From IMG/VR virus record IMGVR_UViG_3300009104_000052, positions 1-37,628 of that record: DNA of 37,628 nt; one strand, written 5' to 3'. Source of the stretch: a virus. The position numbers and the translations under genes are program-made. Below the pieces are notes generated by a model. It did not search any database. It was not told the DNA's origin and saw only the letters and a list, made by a program, of their open reading frames with translations. Below, one piece after another: positions 18,503 to 26,653 of the stretch (position 1 is the stretch's first letter; each line of letters begins with the position of its first letter).

Positions 18503-19380
18503 ATCATCTTAAGATAGTGTTTAGTTATATCTTCACCTCTATATGCTTCAAGATCTACACCAGCTAATTCTGGAATATTTTTATAGTTTACTCTACCTTT
18601 AGAAGTTCCGTGCTTTAATTGCACTCCGCCACCAATGAATGATTGTCCCTTTGAAAGTTCAATTAATTCTTTTCTGATTTCTTCTTCTGTTGCTTTGACT
18701 TCTTGAAGAGTATTATAAATTTCTCTCCACTCTCTGGCTTTTATTAACCATTGAGAATCATTTGTTTCTATTAAATCTTCTGGCAGTGGTTCTGGTTTGT
18801 CAGTTGAATAGTATTTTGTCCAAGCATTAACAATCTTTGCTTGTGTTTTCAGATGTGGTTTAACAACCTGAAGTAATCCTGATGTATTCTTTACATCATA
18901 TACCCAAAAGTATAACTTCTGTGCATTACATACTAGTAATTGTTGTTGACATTGCAGCCAGTATTGTTCAGGCAGCAACGAAGTTTCTACAACTTCTTTC
19001 CATAACTCAGAAGCAGTCCCTTTAAGTGGACATTTAATCTCCAGTATAGTGTTGTCTTCTTTTCTATATCCATCTAATGAAGCACCGATTGGCACTCCAT
19101 CAAAGTCTTCGATGACAACAACAGGAGAATATTTAGCACCCATATCATCTTCAAACATATTTCTAGCTTCATCTTCGTATTTGTTTCCGTGTTCCATAGC
19201 GAAGCTTGTTTCTATTATTGTTTCACCATTCTTTACTTTCCATAATGCTAATGGAGTTTTTGGCTCCCACTTAGAGCCTCCTAATAGAGCACCAACTTCT
19301 GATGCCATTCCACATTTGCTTCTTACATCTAGCCATTCTTGTGACCCTTGTGGTAGGTCTTCATTTTTAATTATCTTCAT
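18499..19380 (-). CDS. YqaJ/lambda-Exo-type exonuclease
   Basis: 293 residues. YqaJ-family motifs in order: QGSQEWLDVRSKCGMAS, ALLG, EHGNKYEDEARNMFE (Glu in motif I), PIGASLDGY (catalytic Asp), ILEIKCP (E-x-K), and EQYWLQCQQQLLV. PD-(D/E)XK nucleases of this type chew 5' strands to make 3' single-stranded tails for annealing, usually with a ssDNA-annealing partner; here the gp2.5-like protein in the same operon is the candidate. Overlaps the primase by 14 bp and RusA by 4 bp. Confidence 0.9.
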   Translation of the reverse strand: MKIIKNEDLPQGSQEWLDVRSKCGMASEVGALLGGSKWEPKTPLALWKVKNGETIIETSFAMEHGNKYEDEARNMFEDDMGAKYSPVVVIEDFDGVPIGASLDGYRKEDNTILEIKCPLKGTASELWKEVVETSLLPEQYWLQCQQQLLVCNAQKLYFWVYDVKNTSGLLQVVKPHLKTQAKIVNAWTKYYSTDKPEPLPEDLIETNDSQWLIKAREWREIYNTLQEVKATEEEIRKELIELSKGQSFIGGGVQLKHGTSKGRVNYKNIPELAGVDLEAYRGEDITKHYLKMI

Positions 19381-20299
19381 TGAATAATTCCTTTAGTTTA
19401 AGTTTATTAAATTCATCTAACCAATCCTCTCCGGGAGTTGGTGATATCAATACCTCTACATCTATTGCTTTGGCAGCCAACCTCTCAGCTAATTGATAAG
19501 CAGACTTCTGACCAACATAGGATTTATCGTTGTCAGCATATATCTTAACACATTCTATATCTTCAGGTGGTTCAAAAGTTGCCATGCAATGTGCATTCAT
19601 TACAGAAAAGGCAGGTAGTTTAGAGATTACACTTGCAGCTAATGCTGTTTCTATGCCTTCAGCTAAACAAATAGTTCCCTCATGTTCATGAAGTCTAATT
19701 GCAGCACCAGTGATTGTTCCTTTTGGTGGCATTATCTTTCTTGATGTGCAGCCTTTAAGTTTTCTTCCTTTAAGCGTATAGGTTATATGCCATGATACAC
19801 CAACTCCTCTAGCATCTTGAATTAATCCAAGCATAGAGGGAAATGGTCCTATCTTTGTTCCGTGTTCCCAGCTATATAACATAGCCTCCTTAAGAGTATC
19901 AGGATAATTGTCTATTCCACGTAATGTTAGATAAGTATCTATATCACTATTAGGTCTGATTGCTTGTGACATCTTGGCTACTTTACGTAATGCAGGTACA
20001 GGATCTTTCTTTGGTTTGGCAGGTTGGAATGTTGTGTGATCTATAATAGGTCTTATAGCATCTAAACAATCCGTAAAGCTCCAGCCATGTACTTTCTGTA
20101 ATAATTCGAAGCCGTCACCAGCACCGCAAGTATTACAAAAGTAGGTTCCTCTACCTTCTTTGTCATCAAATCTAAATCTGTCTGTCCCTTCCATGCATAT
20201 TGGACAAGGACCATGTTTATTTTGTAGGTATTGTCTGTCTATTCCTAAAGTGGTTAAGACACCATACCATTTTCCAGTTACATCTAATTTATTATTCAT
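19367..20299 (-). CDS. DNA primase (zinc ribbon + Toprim)
   Basis: 310 residues. A zinc ribbon at about residues 33-60 (CPICMEGTDRFRFDD...YFCNTC) is of the phage P4/T7 primase type. The Toprim region, about 205-290, has AEGIETALAAS (motif I Glu) and IYADND (DxD), then EDWLDEF. It makes RNA primers for lagging-strand synthesis. Unlike T7 gp4 there is no fused DnaB-type helicase; the next gene upstream is an SF2 helicase instead. Ribosome site AAGGAATAACTATG. Confidence 0.9.
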   Translation of the reverse strand: MNNKLDVTGKWYGVLTTLGIDRQYLQNKHGPCPICMEGTDRFRFDDKEGRGTYFCNTCGAGDGFELLQKVHGWSFTDCLDAIRPIIDHTTFQPAKPKKDPVPALRKVAKMSQAIRPNSDIDTYLTLRGIDNYPDTLKEAMLYSWEHGTKIGPFPSMLGLIQDARGVGVSWHITYTLKGRKLKGCTSRKIMPPKGTITGAAIRLHEHEGTICLAEGIETALAASVISKLPAFSVMNAHCMATFEPPEDIECVKIYADNDKSYVGQKSAYQLAERLAAKAIDVEVLISPTPGEDWLDEFNKLKLKELFNEDN

Positions 20300-20308
20300 A
20301 GTTATTCC

Positions 20309-21808
20309 TTATTTATTATATTTACTTTTTGCTTTCTTTATTTGTAAGTGTTTTATATAGCTTGCACACTCACTACTTGGTTTTATTGCTTGAACATTTT
20401 GATAGTTCGGATAATCATTAAATCTTAATTTATAAGTATGATAAGCCCATCCCGGTTTATAGTTGTGTATCTTACAGTATCCTAATAGCATACTATAAAA
20501 TTCCTTTCTAAACTCTGGAGCATAGGTTAGTTTTTTCTTGACAGTCTTGGTTTGTTTATTAACAAAGCCAAGTTCTTTATCAAGTACAGCTACATACTTT
20601 GATTTCTTTAATTGTATATGCCCACATTTGCTGCATATATTTGAGCCAGAAAACATAGAGAAGCAACCCTCACATATTATTTGAGCTTCTTCTTTAGGTT
20701 TTGCCAGTTTTCTTTCTTTAATTGTCATCGGTTTCTTTGGATCAAGAATCCATTCAATATCATCTTCCACAAATCCATGCATATATACAGCACCAGAGTG
20801 GTCTATTATAGTTGCATATTCTTTACCCTCATAAGGTCTAAGAACTCTGCCAACCATTTGTATATACATGCCCAACGATTTAGTTGGTCTTGCAAGTACA
20901 CATACTTCTGCAGGGGGGCAGTCAAATCCTTCAGTCAAAACCATACAATTGCAAATTATTTTCATATCGCCATTGTTGAATTCTTTTAATACCCTTTCTC
21001 TTTCTGCATGATCTGTTGTTCCATCTATGTGCGCAGCCTTTACCCCAATATCTATAAAAGATTCTGCAAGGTTTTTGCTGTGTGCTACTGATGATGCAAA
21101 CACAATAGTCTTTCTATTGTTTGCTATCTTTTTCCATGAAGATACTATGTCTCCTATTAGCTTTGGTTTGTCCATTCTATCTGCTAATTGTACAGAGTTG
21201 TAATCTCCCATAGATGTTTGGATACCATTAAGGTCAGGAATAGTTGGAGCATAATACTCACAACTAACTAAATGTCCTTCCTTTATAAGCTCACCAATAG
21301 ATGGGGCTTGTATCATATCTGAAAAGATATGTCCAAGACCTCTGCCATCGGAACGTATAGGGGTTGCAGTTAGTCCTAGCACTTGACTATTCTTATACAT
21401 CTGAATAATCTTTAAGTAAGTTTTACTTAAACATCTATGTGCCTCGTCAATTATTATGAGGTCTGCTTTTGGCAGAGCTTGTCTCTTATTGGTTATTGAA
21501 CGTGATCTTAATGTATCTATAGAAGCTACTTGTGTGCTATGCCAGAACTGAAATTGCTCTCCAGCCATAATGATTCCATGTCTTACGTTTTCTAGCGTTA
21601 GTTTCTCTGAGCATTGTGTTATTAATTCTCTTCTATGTGCTAGAAATAATACATTTTTATTTTGTTTTATTGAATGATTTACAAAAGCAGATGCCATGAC
21701 AGTTTTACCTGACCCAGTAGCTGCTTGTAGTAATATGTTTTTGTTTCCTTTTCTTTGGGACCGAATGATATTATTAAGAGTTTCTTTTTGATATTTTCTT
21801 AATGCCAT
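20309..21808 (-). CDS. SF2 DNA helicase (DEAH, RadD/UvsW-like)
   Basis: 499 residues. Motifs: RKYQ (Q-motif-like), AATGSGKT (I), IIIDEAHRC (II), LGLTATP (III), FASSVAHS (IV), TEGFDCPPAE (V), QMVGRVLRP (VI). A zinc ribbon (CEGC...CSKC) follows near residues 394-412, and a C-terminal domain ends Lys-rich. The layout resembles RadD/YejH and phage branch-migration helicases rather than a ring-shaped replicative helicase. It may unwind forks, or remodel recombination intermediates made by the exonuclease and RusA beside it. A pseudoknot motif lies just upstream (21826-21856). Confidence 0.9.
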   Translation of the reverse strand: MALRKYQKETLNNIIRSQRKGNKNILLQAATGSGKTVMASAFVNHSIKQNKNVLFLAHRRELITQCSEKLTLENVRHGIIMAGEQFQFWHSTQVASIDTLRSRSITNKRQALPKADLIIIDEAHRCLSKTYLKIIQMYKNSQVLGLTATPIRSDGRGLGHIFSDMIQAPSIGELIKEGHLVSCEYYAPTIPDLNGIQTSMGDYNSVQLADRMDKPKLIGDIVSSWKKIANNRKTIVFASSVAHSKNLAESFIDIGVKAAHIDGTTDHAERERVLKEFNNGDMKIICNCMVLTEGFDCPPAEVCVLARPTKSLGMYIQMVGRVLRPYEGKEYATIIDHSGAVYMHGFVEDDIEWILDPKKPMTIKERKLAKPKEEAQIICEGCFSMFSGSNICSKCGHIQLKKSKYVAVLDKELGFVNKQTKTVKKKLTYAPEFRKEFYSMLLGYCKIHNYKPGWAYHTYKLRFNDYPNYQNVQAIKPSSECASYIKHLQIKKAKSKYNK

Positions 21809-21825
21809 TCTTTACTCCTTATAAG

Positions 21826-21856
21826 TGAGCAGTTTTTGCCAGTCATACTCAGGACT
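21826..21856 (-). promoter_or_regulatory. Pseudoknot leader motif, copy a (before helicase)
   Basis: In the leftward RNA: AGUC-CUGAGUAU-GACU, then GGCAAAAACUGCUCA. Stem 1 is AGUC/GACU; the loop UGAGUA can pair with UGCUCA downstream, giving an H-type pseudoknot. The pairing strand ends about 6 nt before the helicase ribosome site (AAGGAG), so it could control helicase translation. Confidence 0.6.
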
Positions 21857-21864
21857 ATTTAGGT

Positions 21865-22374
21865 TTAGAATGGTACGTTTTCGTCTGTATCTTCTAATTC
21901 AGCAGTTGGCTTTTCAAGATAAGTAAACTCATCTCCTCCACCAGTGCCTTCATATTCTACAAGTTCCATGACTTGTACTCCAACTAATGTTGCAGTGATT
22001 CCAGTCTTGCCTGCGTACTCCCATGGTCTTTCCATGTATTGTACATTGCAGACAGAACCATTACCTATATTTGTTTCACCCATATTATCACCGTACTTAT
22101 CTTTTACGAATGGAGCGGATATTTCCATCTTTTCCATAGCACCTGTGATAGGGTTCTTCTTATTGAAGTGTGTATTACGTTTAATCTTAACAAAAGGTGT
22201 GCCATCTTCGGGATCGAAGCGTTCTTTCTGTGCGAACCCTTTGGCTACCCATTCTTTAGATTGTTCTGGTGTCACATGGCAGTCTATTGTCCACTCTGTG
22301 TCTTCAGAAGCATACTTTTGAGCAGGATTGTTGCCAACTCTAGCCCATTTTACTTTTACGTTGTTTAGAATCAT
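21865..22374 (-). CDS. T7 gp2.5-like ssDNA-binding protein
   Basis: 169 residues. The beta-rich OB-type core (VKWARVGNNPAQKYAS..., FVKIKRNTHFNKKN, GITATLVGVQVMEL) ends in an acidic tail with terminal Phe (ELEDTDENVPF), the arrangement of T7 gp2.5, where the tail contacts replication partners. Coats single-stranded DNA and may anneal strands with the exonuclease. It heads the leftward replication operon and has a long, hairpin-rich leader with terminators (22405-22605). The phage also has a bacterial-type SSB at 34106-34603. Confidence 0.8.
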   Translation of the reverse strand: MILNNVKVKWARVGNNPAQKYASEDTEWTIDCHVTPEQSKEWVAKGFAQKERFDPEDGTPFVKIKRNTHFNKKNPITGAMEKMEISAPFVKDKYGDNMGETNIGNGSVCNVQYMERPWEYAGKTGITATLVGVQVMELVEYEGTGGGDEFTYLEKPTAELEDTDENVPF

Positions 22375-22427
22375 TTAGATTCTCCTTATTACTTGTTATA
22401 AAATGATGGATTGTTTTCCATCGCCAT

Positions 22428-22454
22428 AAAAAGACTTTTATTTGAAGTCTTTTT
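22428..22454. terminator. Two-way hairpin terminator before the gp2.5-like gene
   Basis: 10-bp stem aaaaagactt / aagtcttttt with a 7-nt loop and T-runs on either strand. In the leftward direction it is the second possible stop after the RNA polymerase operon; readthrough would feed the replication operon. A small hairpin (gatgga/tccatc, 22405-22422) follows it. Confidence 0.75.
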
Positions 22455-22474
22455 GTTCTATTAATGAACATCTG

Positions 22475-22493
22475 AGATGCCTGAAAGGCATCT
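22475..22493 (-). promoter_or_regulatory. Perfect 7-bp hairpin, CC/GG-closed 5-nt loop
   Basis: AGATGCC-UUUCA-GGCAUCU in the leftward RNA. Its left arm can also pair with the GGCATCTTT at the foot of the preceding terminator, so the two are mutually exclusive. Similar hairpins with loops UUUCC and CUUCU precede the genes at 34603 and 35131. Confidence 0.6.
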
Positions 22494-22509
22494 TTAGTTC
22501 TATTGTTCT

Positions 22510-22566
22510 AAAAAAAAGATGCCATACGTTTCTCATAGGAGGTGTGGTAGTATGAGAAAGTATGGC
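22510..22566 (-). terminator. Terminator with a loop antisense to the RNA polymerase start site
   Basis: In leftward RNA the arms GCCAUACUUUCUCAU and AUGAGAAACGUAUGGC pair over 15 bp (one bulge), followed by AUC and eight U: a strong intrinsic terminator for the RNA polymerase operon. The 15-nt loop reads ACUACCACACCUCCU. With the loop-closing bases it is complementary to the ribosome site and start codon of the RNA polymerase gene (positions 25938-25956), in blocks of 9 and 10 nt separated by a 3-nt bulge. It therefore presents an anti-Shine-Dalgarno CCUCCU in a loop. Confidence 0.85.
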
Positions 22567-22574
22567 GTTATGTT

Positions 22575-22605
22575 TAAGCTGAGTTACTACCACAGTGGCA
22601 GCTTA
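22575..22605 (-). promoter_or_regulatory. Hairpin mimicking the RNA polymerase start site
   Basis: 7-bp stem UAAGCUG/CAGCUUA. Its loop contains UGUGGUAGUA, sharing 9 nt (GUGGUAGUA) with the RNA polymerase translation start. It is complementary over 10 nt to the loop of the next hairpin (22543-22552). The two could kiss, or form an alternative stem that breaks the terminator. Confidence 0.7.
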
Positions 22606-22648
22606 TTATTTTTATGAAAAGTTTTTTTCTTTTCCTTTAAGGGGCTAG

Positions 22649-22903
22649 TCAAAACTTTTCTTCTTGTTCTATCAGTTTATCTAGGAACCATCTAGCTTTC
22701 TTTAAATCACATAAACCGTCTTTAAATCGCCAGCGTGCAATATATTTTTGCACATTTGCTGTAAGATAATCCATTTTTTGGTCTATGATAAAGTCTATAA
22801 CTTCTATTTCACCTTGTTTATAATGGTCAGGATTTATTTTAGCGTCTTTATCTGATTCAAAAGGAGACATAGGTGGTGAGGGTGGAAGTCTTTTCTTTGT
22901 CAT
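22649..22903 (-). CDS. DUF3310 protein
   Basis: 84 residues. A Pro-rich start (PPSPPMSP) is followed by the DUF3310 signature: INPDHYKQGEIEVIDFIIDQ, ...NVQKYIARWRFKDG, DLKKARWFLDKLI. The domain is common in T7-like phages, and I recall it as part of T7 gp1.7, a nucleotide kinase; activity of this short form is unknown. Last gene of the RNA polymerase operon, 4-bp overlap with the nuclease upstream, followed by terminators. Confidence 0.85.
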   Translation of the reverse strand: MTKKRLPPSPPMSPFESDKDAKINPDHYKQGEIEVIDFIIDQKMDYLTANVQKYIARWRFKDGLCDLKKARWFLDKLIEQEEKF

Positions 22904-23487
22904 TGTACTCTCCTTACTTGTAATGCTGTATCTGCTATCAAATGTTTCTTTATAAGATAAGCTTTCTTGTAGTATGGATCTCCCGGTCCACGAAACTTTG
23001 CAGGATACAGTTTATTGTCTTCTATTATTTTATTTAGAATTCCTGGTGTTGTTACTATCACTTCTTTTCCTGTATGAAATACCCAGCGATATGCTTTAGT
23101 AGTTGAGAGGGCGGAAGGTTTTCCATTGTATTCTATTTCAACTACAAGGTTGCCAGTCTTTTGGGACATAGGATCATATTTAACTTCTACTCCCTTGTCG
23201 TGTGAGGGTATATGTATGTCCCATTCTTTACAGTATCCATCAACTAAATAAGCATCATCGTATTTCTTTTTAACTTCTACTAATATTTCTTTTTCTATTT
23301 TTTGACCTCGTTCAAGGTCTTTGTTAAAGCTTGTTTCCATATTAATTTCCTTGATAACTAAATTTATATTTTTATTATTAGATTCTTCTCTTGCAACAAC
23401 ATCATATAATCTTTTTGCTTCTTCATATGTTAAAGGTGATAGGTGTTTCATAAGCTCTATATCTTCTAACAATACTTTATATTTCAT
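22900..23487 (-). CDS. PD-(D/E)XK nuclease-like protein
   Basis: 195 residues from the ATG at 23487, chosen because TTAGGAGGTAAT precedes it. The core DLERGQKIEKEIL (helix with Glu), KEWDIHIPSH (Asp) and KGVEVKYDPMSQ (E-x-K), then NLVVEIEYNG, fits a restriction-endonuclease fold, as in phage-type endonucleases that degrade host DNA or resolve junctions. Its ribosome site overlaps the polymerase stop codon, so the two are translated together. Exact family not identified. Confidence 0.7.
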   Translation of the reverse strand: MKYKVLLEDIELMKHLSPLTYEEAKRLYDVVAREESNNKNINLVIKEINMETSFNKDLERGQKIEKEILVEVKKKYDDAYLVDGYCKEWDIHIPSHDKGVEVKYDPMSQKTGNLVVEIEYNGKPSALSTTKAYRWVFHTGKEVIVTTPGILNKIIEDNKLYPAKFRGPGDPYYKKAYLIKKHLIADTALQVRRVQ

Positions 23488-23495
23488 ATTACCTC

Positions 23496-25940
23496 CTAAC
23501 AAAAGAAAAAGTCTGAGTCGTATATATCTTCCAGTATTAACTTACCTACTGTCGGTATATCTTTATCAAACATTTGGTCATTGTATATTATTTCTTCACG
23601 CATAATCGCAAATATATCTTTAGCATACATCTTTATAAATTCACTTTTAGTTGTGTATATAAGCTCTTCAACATTACAAGCGTGAACGCTGAAGCTGTCA
23701 TGAATCGCACCAAAACTCGCATACCCCAACTTATTAATAACCAAAGACATGTGGCTTGCATCATAAGAATGCACCCAGTTAGCACCAATTGCTGATAAAT
23801 GTTCTGCTAATGCAGGCTTATCAGTTACATCTAAATATACATGTGCTATTTGTTTTTTTTGAATGGTTCCTTTGTAAACCTTTTTTCGTGCAACCCATTT
23901 TTGTGTGAGTACAGGGAAGCCACTTGGTGTTTCCCATGATATGTCTTTAAGTTGCATAGATTTCAATCTATGTTCAACCAGTGCTTGTAAATATTTCTTA
24001 ATTTCTACAGGTCCATGACATATAGAGTCATAAGCTTCTACTAAATCTTTGCCTAGTGATCTTGAGTCTGACCTTGTTATGTTATAGGCAGATGTAATAC
24101 CAGCATCATAAGAATCTTGATATATTATTTCGCCTATTTTTCTAGCACCTGCATCATATGCTCTAGTCATGGAACCACGTTTGCTGATACCTTTTCTTAT
24201 AAGTTTCATAGGTATGTGTTTTAGTTTGTCGCCTATATCTGTATCTTTATTTAGTTCTAGTATTTTTTTACCCATTACTAAATAAAAGTCTTTTGGCATT
24301 TCCATAGGTGTAAGTCCTACTAGTTTTCCAGCTCTTTCATCTAAAGACATTGCTGCTAAATGTTGCGTACCGTTGTTAACTCCGTCAATTGAGATTGGCA
24401 TTGATGAATAATATGGTTCACCTGATAATGCACTACCAACAATTCCACCGATTTCAAAACAGAGGGATAAGAATACCCATGGTTTTTCTGCTTGTTGCCA
24501 ATAATTTATATATCCAATAGGATTTTCAGCAATGTCTAATAATTTTTCTATATGTTCTACTGTCCAGTTGTGTTTGTCTTCTGCACTCATTTTATCGACT
24601 GATATATCAACCAAACCGTCTGCTTTTAATGGTTTAGCATAATCTAGAGTTATCCATTCTTGATGTTTAAGTTCGTCTATTTTATATGTTTGATTAAATG
24701 ATGTTGCAGCATGTATAAATGTGTATTCTGCACCTTTTTGGTCTACTTCTTGTTCTTCATGGAATAAAAAATGTGCTCTAGCTAAATCGTTTGATTGATA
24801 ACTAAAGTATGGATCACGATTATATATTCTTCCCCTGTAATCTAAATACATTGATTGATAAAAACTATATCCAAGCCATCCGGGTTCTGTTTCATTTCCA
24901 CTAATTGTTTCTAATATTGCCTTGTTTCTTGTTGCTTGGGACTGTTTTCTTAAGCAATATTGTTTATCTGACCATCTTCTGTTCTCTATATTGTATTTTT
25001 CTTTAATTTTTTCTAGTTTTTTTCGTGTTTCTTCTATTTTTTGTTCGTTTTTCAGCTTTTCTAGCCTATCATTTAGGTTTTCTATCTCTTTTTCAAGCTT
25101 TGGTACACTGCTTGAGTTGCCTAGGTGGGGTTCAAATATGTCATTATCTCTATAAAGTTTAATATTTTTTAAATGTTTATTTATATTTTCACGTTTAATG
25201 TCAATTGTATTAAATTGTATATTTTCATTATCAGCATTTTTTAATTCAATATTTGTATCTATAAGAGTATCTTTTAGTTGGTTGCTTATTCTTGCAACGT
25301 CTGGATTTATTTTCCATCTAACATTTTCTAATTTATGTATTGATTGCATAAACATTGCATCTGCATATGTTTTATCAGTTTTAACATTAGATTTTATTAG
25401 GTTTTCTTTTACTCCTTGGGTTGTACGGTGACCATTTTTCCATTCTTTGTATTTATGTAGAGATATCCCAGTTCTTTCTTTTGGGTTTGTTGAGATTTTT
25501 ATAAAGTTTTCACCCATTTCTAGTTTGTAAGGATTGTAATTTATTTTTCTCTTGTTTCCTTGTGCAAATACCTCTTCTATTCTAAAAAACGGCTCACGGA
25601 GAAGCACAAGGTATCTATTTTCAATTAAAATGTCTAAGATGAAGTCCCCCATCATGATTGACTTAGCTACCGTAGAATTGAATCCTCGTGCGTTTAAGAC
25701 ATTTAGTGCAATTGTGCCTATATATGTACTTGTGTTAGTTAATTTCAGCGATCCTTCGCCCATTTTAAATTTTTGTATCAAAAAGTTGAATGTCATATTC
25801 AATATTTTTATAGTGCGAAAGTCATTGTATACACATTGTGCATCCCTAAAGATGATTGCAGCGTTTGAGTTGTTACTGTGTCTAGATGCTATTTTATTTT
25901 CTAAAATGTCAGCTAGTTGATTGATTTTGTTAGTTTCCAT
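23496..25940 (-). CDS. T7-type single-subunit RNA polymerase
   Basis: 814 residues (T7: 883). Motifs: YLDYRGRIYN (D367-R371, DxxGR), motif A ISIDGVNNGTQH (D519), motif B KGISKRGSMTRAYDAG (K587, Y595, K-x7-Y as in T7) and motif C GAIHDSFSVH (H747, D748). The C-terminus ends DFFFC, close to the aromatic 'foot' of T7 RNAP. A charged coiled coil at about 275-325 (KLEKEIENLNDRLEKLKNEQ) is an insertion relative to T7. It transcribes the middle and late phage genes from its own promoters. Translation start: AUAGGAGUGGUAGUAUG, which is the target of the antisense loop at 22510-22566. Upstream are a twin promoter-like repeat and a hairpin. Confidence 0.96.
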   Translation of the reverse strand: METNKINQLADILENKIASRHSNNSNAAIIFRDAQCVYNDFRTIKILNMTFNFLIQKFKMGEGSLKLTNTSTYIGTIALNVLNARGFNSTVAKSIMMGDFILDILIENRYLVLLREPFFRIEEVFAQGNKRKINYNPYKLEMGENFIKISTNPKERTGISLHKYKEWKNGHRTTQGVKENLIKSNVKTDKTYADAMFMQSIHKLENVRWKINPDVARISNQLKDTLIDTNIELKNADNENIQFNTIDIKRENINKHLKNIKLYRDNDIFEPHLGNSSSVPKLEKEIENLNDRLEKLKNEQKIEETRKKLEKIKEKYNIENRRWSDKQYCLRKQSQATRNKAILETISGNETEPGWLGYSFYQSMYLDYRGRIYNRDPYFSYQSNDLARAHFLFHEEQEVDQKGAEYTFIHAATSFNQTYKIDELKHQEWITLDYAKPLKADGLVDISVDKMSAEDKHNWTVEHIEKLLDIAENPIGYINYWQQAEKPWVFLSLCFEIGGIVGSALSGEPYYSSMPISIDGVNNGTQHLAAMSLDERAGKLVGLTPMEMPKDFYLVMGKKILELNKDTDIGDKLKHIPMKLIRKGISKRGSMTRAYDAGARKIGEIIYQDSYDAGITSAYNITRSDSRSLGKDLVEAYDSICHGPVEIKKYLQALVEHRLKSMQLKDISWETPSGFPVLTQKWVARKKVYKGTIQKKQIAHVYLDVTDKPALAEHLSAIGANWVHSYDASHMSLVINKLGYASFGAIHDSFSVHACNVEELIYTTKSEFIKMYAKDIFAIMREEIIYNDQMFDKDIPTVGKLILEDIYDSDFFFC

Positions 25941-25966
25941 ACTACCACTCCTATGAATTTTTTTGT

Positions 25967-26006
25967 GTATACCCTTATTATTCTAGTAGAGTATACCCTT
26001 ATTATT
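25967..26006 (-). promoter_or_regulatory. Twin promoter-like repeat before the RNA polymerase gene
   Basis: Two exact 16-bp copies, 24 bp apart, read AATAATAAGGGTATAC on the minus strand and end 27 bp before the polymerase ATG. The core TAATAAGGGT also occurs at 33271-33281 (head of the folded non-coding region) and at 29921-29931 inside a gene, same orientation. This is a candidate promoter or operator. Confidence 0.5.
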
Positions 26007-26029
26007 AAATGAGATGTTCTAAAATGATA

Positions 26030-26055
26030 GAGCATCGTTAAAGAAAACGATGCTC
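26030..26055 (-). terminator. Hairpin at the end of the small-gene operon
   Basis: 10-bp perfect stem gagcatcgtt/aacgatgctc with a 6-nt loop, seven bases after the last stop of the small-gene operon. The U-run on the minus strand is weak (UAUCAUUUUAG), so termination may be partial and the polymerase gene may be reached by readthrough. Confidence 0.65.
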
Positions 26056-26061
26056 CTTGTC

Positions 26062-26160
26062 CTATTTTTTTCTTCTTCCTTTAATGTTTTTTGCTTTTAG
26101 AATGTTAATGCTTATTGCAACTAACCAAGCACTGATTACTACGAATGCTATAAATAACAT
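26062..26160 (-). CDS. One-helix membrane peptide, 32 residues
   Basis: MLFIAFVVISAWLVAISINIL followed by a basic tail (KAKNIKGRRKK): a membrane anchor with inside-positive end. It starts one base after the previous stop and lies just before the operon-end hairpin. Ribosome site is weak, so translation is probably coupled. Function unknown. Confidence 0.6.
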   Translation of the reverse strand: MLFIAFVVISAWLVAISINILKAKNIKGRRKK

Positions 26161-26161
26161 T

Positions 26162-26653
26162 TTATGTTTCTTGTTGCATCATATCTTTTAGTCTTTCTGG
26201 TATTACTATATTAGTATTACAAGCATCGCAACATTCTGCGTCAAGACTAAATTTCATTTTTCCGTATGTTTCTGGATTATTACCAAAACCAGTGAAATGA
26301 CCTTTGCAATAAACACATTGCCATATCTTTTCACCCTCAAGTTCTTCGCCTTGAGTTGGTTCTTTTATTACGTCCATATTATGTACTTCCATATTGACCA
26401 TCCAGTCTTCTTCTTCTACTTCATCTAATGCTAAATCTTCTGCAAGCATTTGATTTGTTGAATTAAATTCATCTTTGTGTTGATAATCTTTATCTATGCC
26501 GTAACTTTCTAGCATTTCTTTATTCATATCACCTCTGTATTGGTCAATTTCATCTACATAGATTCTTTTGGTACATACTGCTGTTACATCTAGTTCTACT
26601 TCTACATCATAGTATTTTCTTTTGTATGATTTTAATAATAATTGTTTAGACAT
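26162..26653 (-). CDS. Hypothetical protein with C-terminal zinc ribbon
   Basis: 163 residues: a beta-rich N-terminus (YYDVEVELDVTAVCTKRIYVD), an acidic middle, then two Cys pairs, CVYCKGHF and CCDACNT, near residues 113 and 141, spaced like a zinc ribbon. Overlaps the upstream gene by 1 bp (TAATG). Function unknown. Confidence 0.7.
   Translation of the reverse strand: MSKQLLLKSYKRKYYDVEVELDVTAVCTKRIYVDEIDQYRGDMNKEMLESYGIDKDYQHKDEFNSTNQMLAEDLALDEVEEEDWMVNMEVHNMDVIKEPTQGEELEGEKIWQCVYCKGHFTGFGNNPETYGKMKFSLDAECCDACNTNIVIPERLKDMMQQET

Noticed and set aside
22552-22617. 21-codon rightward frame with AGGAGG ahead of its ATG
   Set aside because: The ribosome-like site is the reverse of the antisense terminator loop; all transcription evidence here is leftward. 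It could still be a relic of a copied start site.
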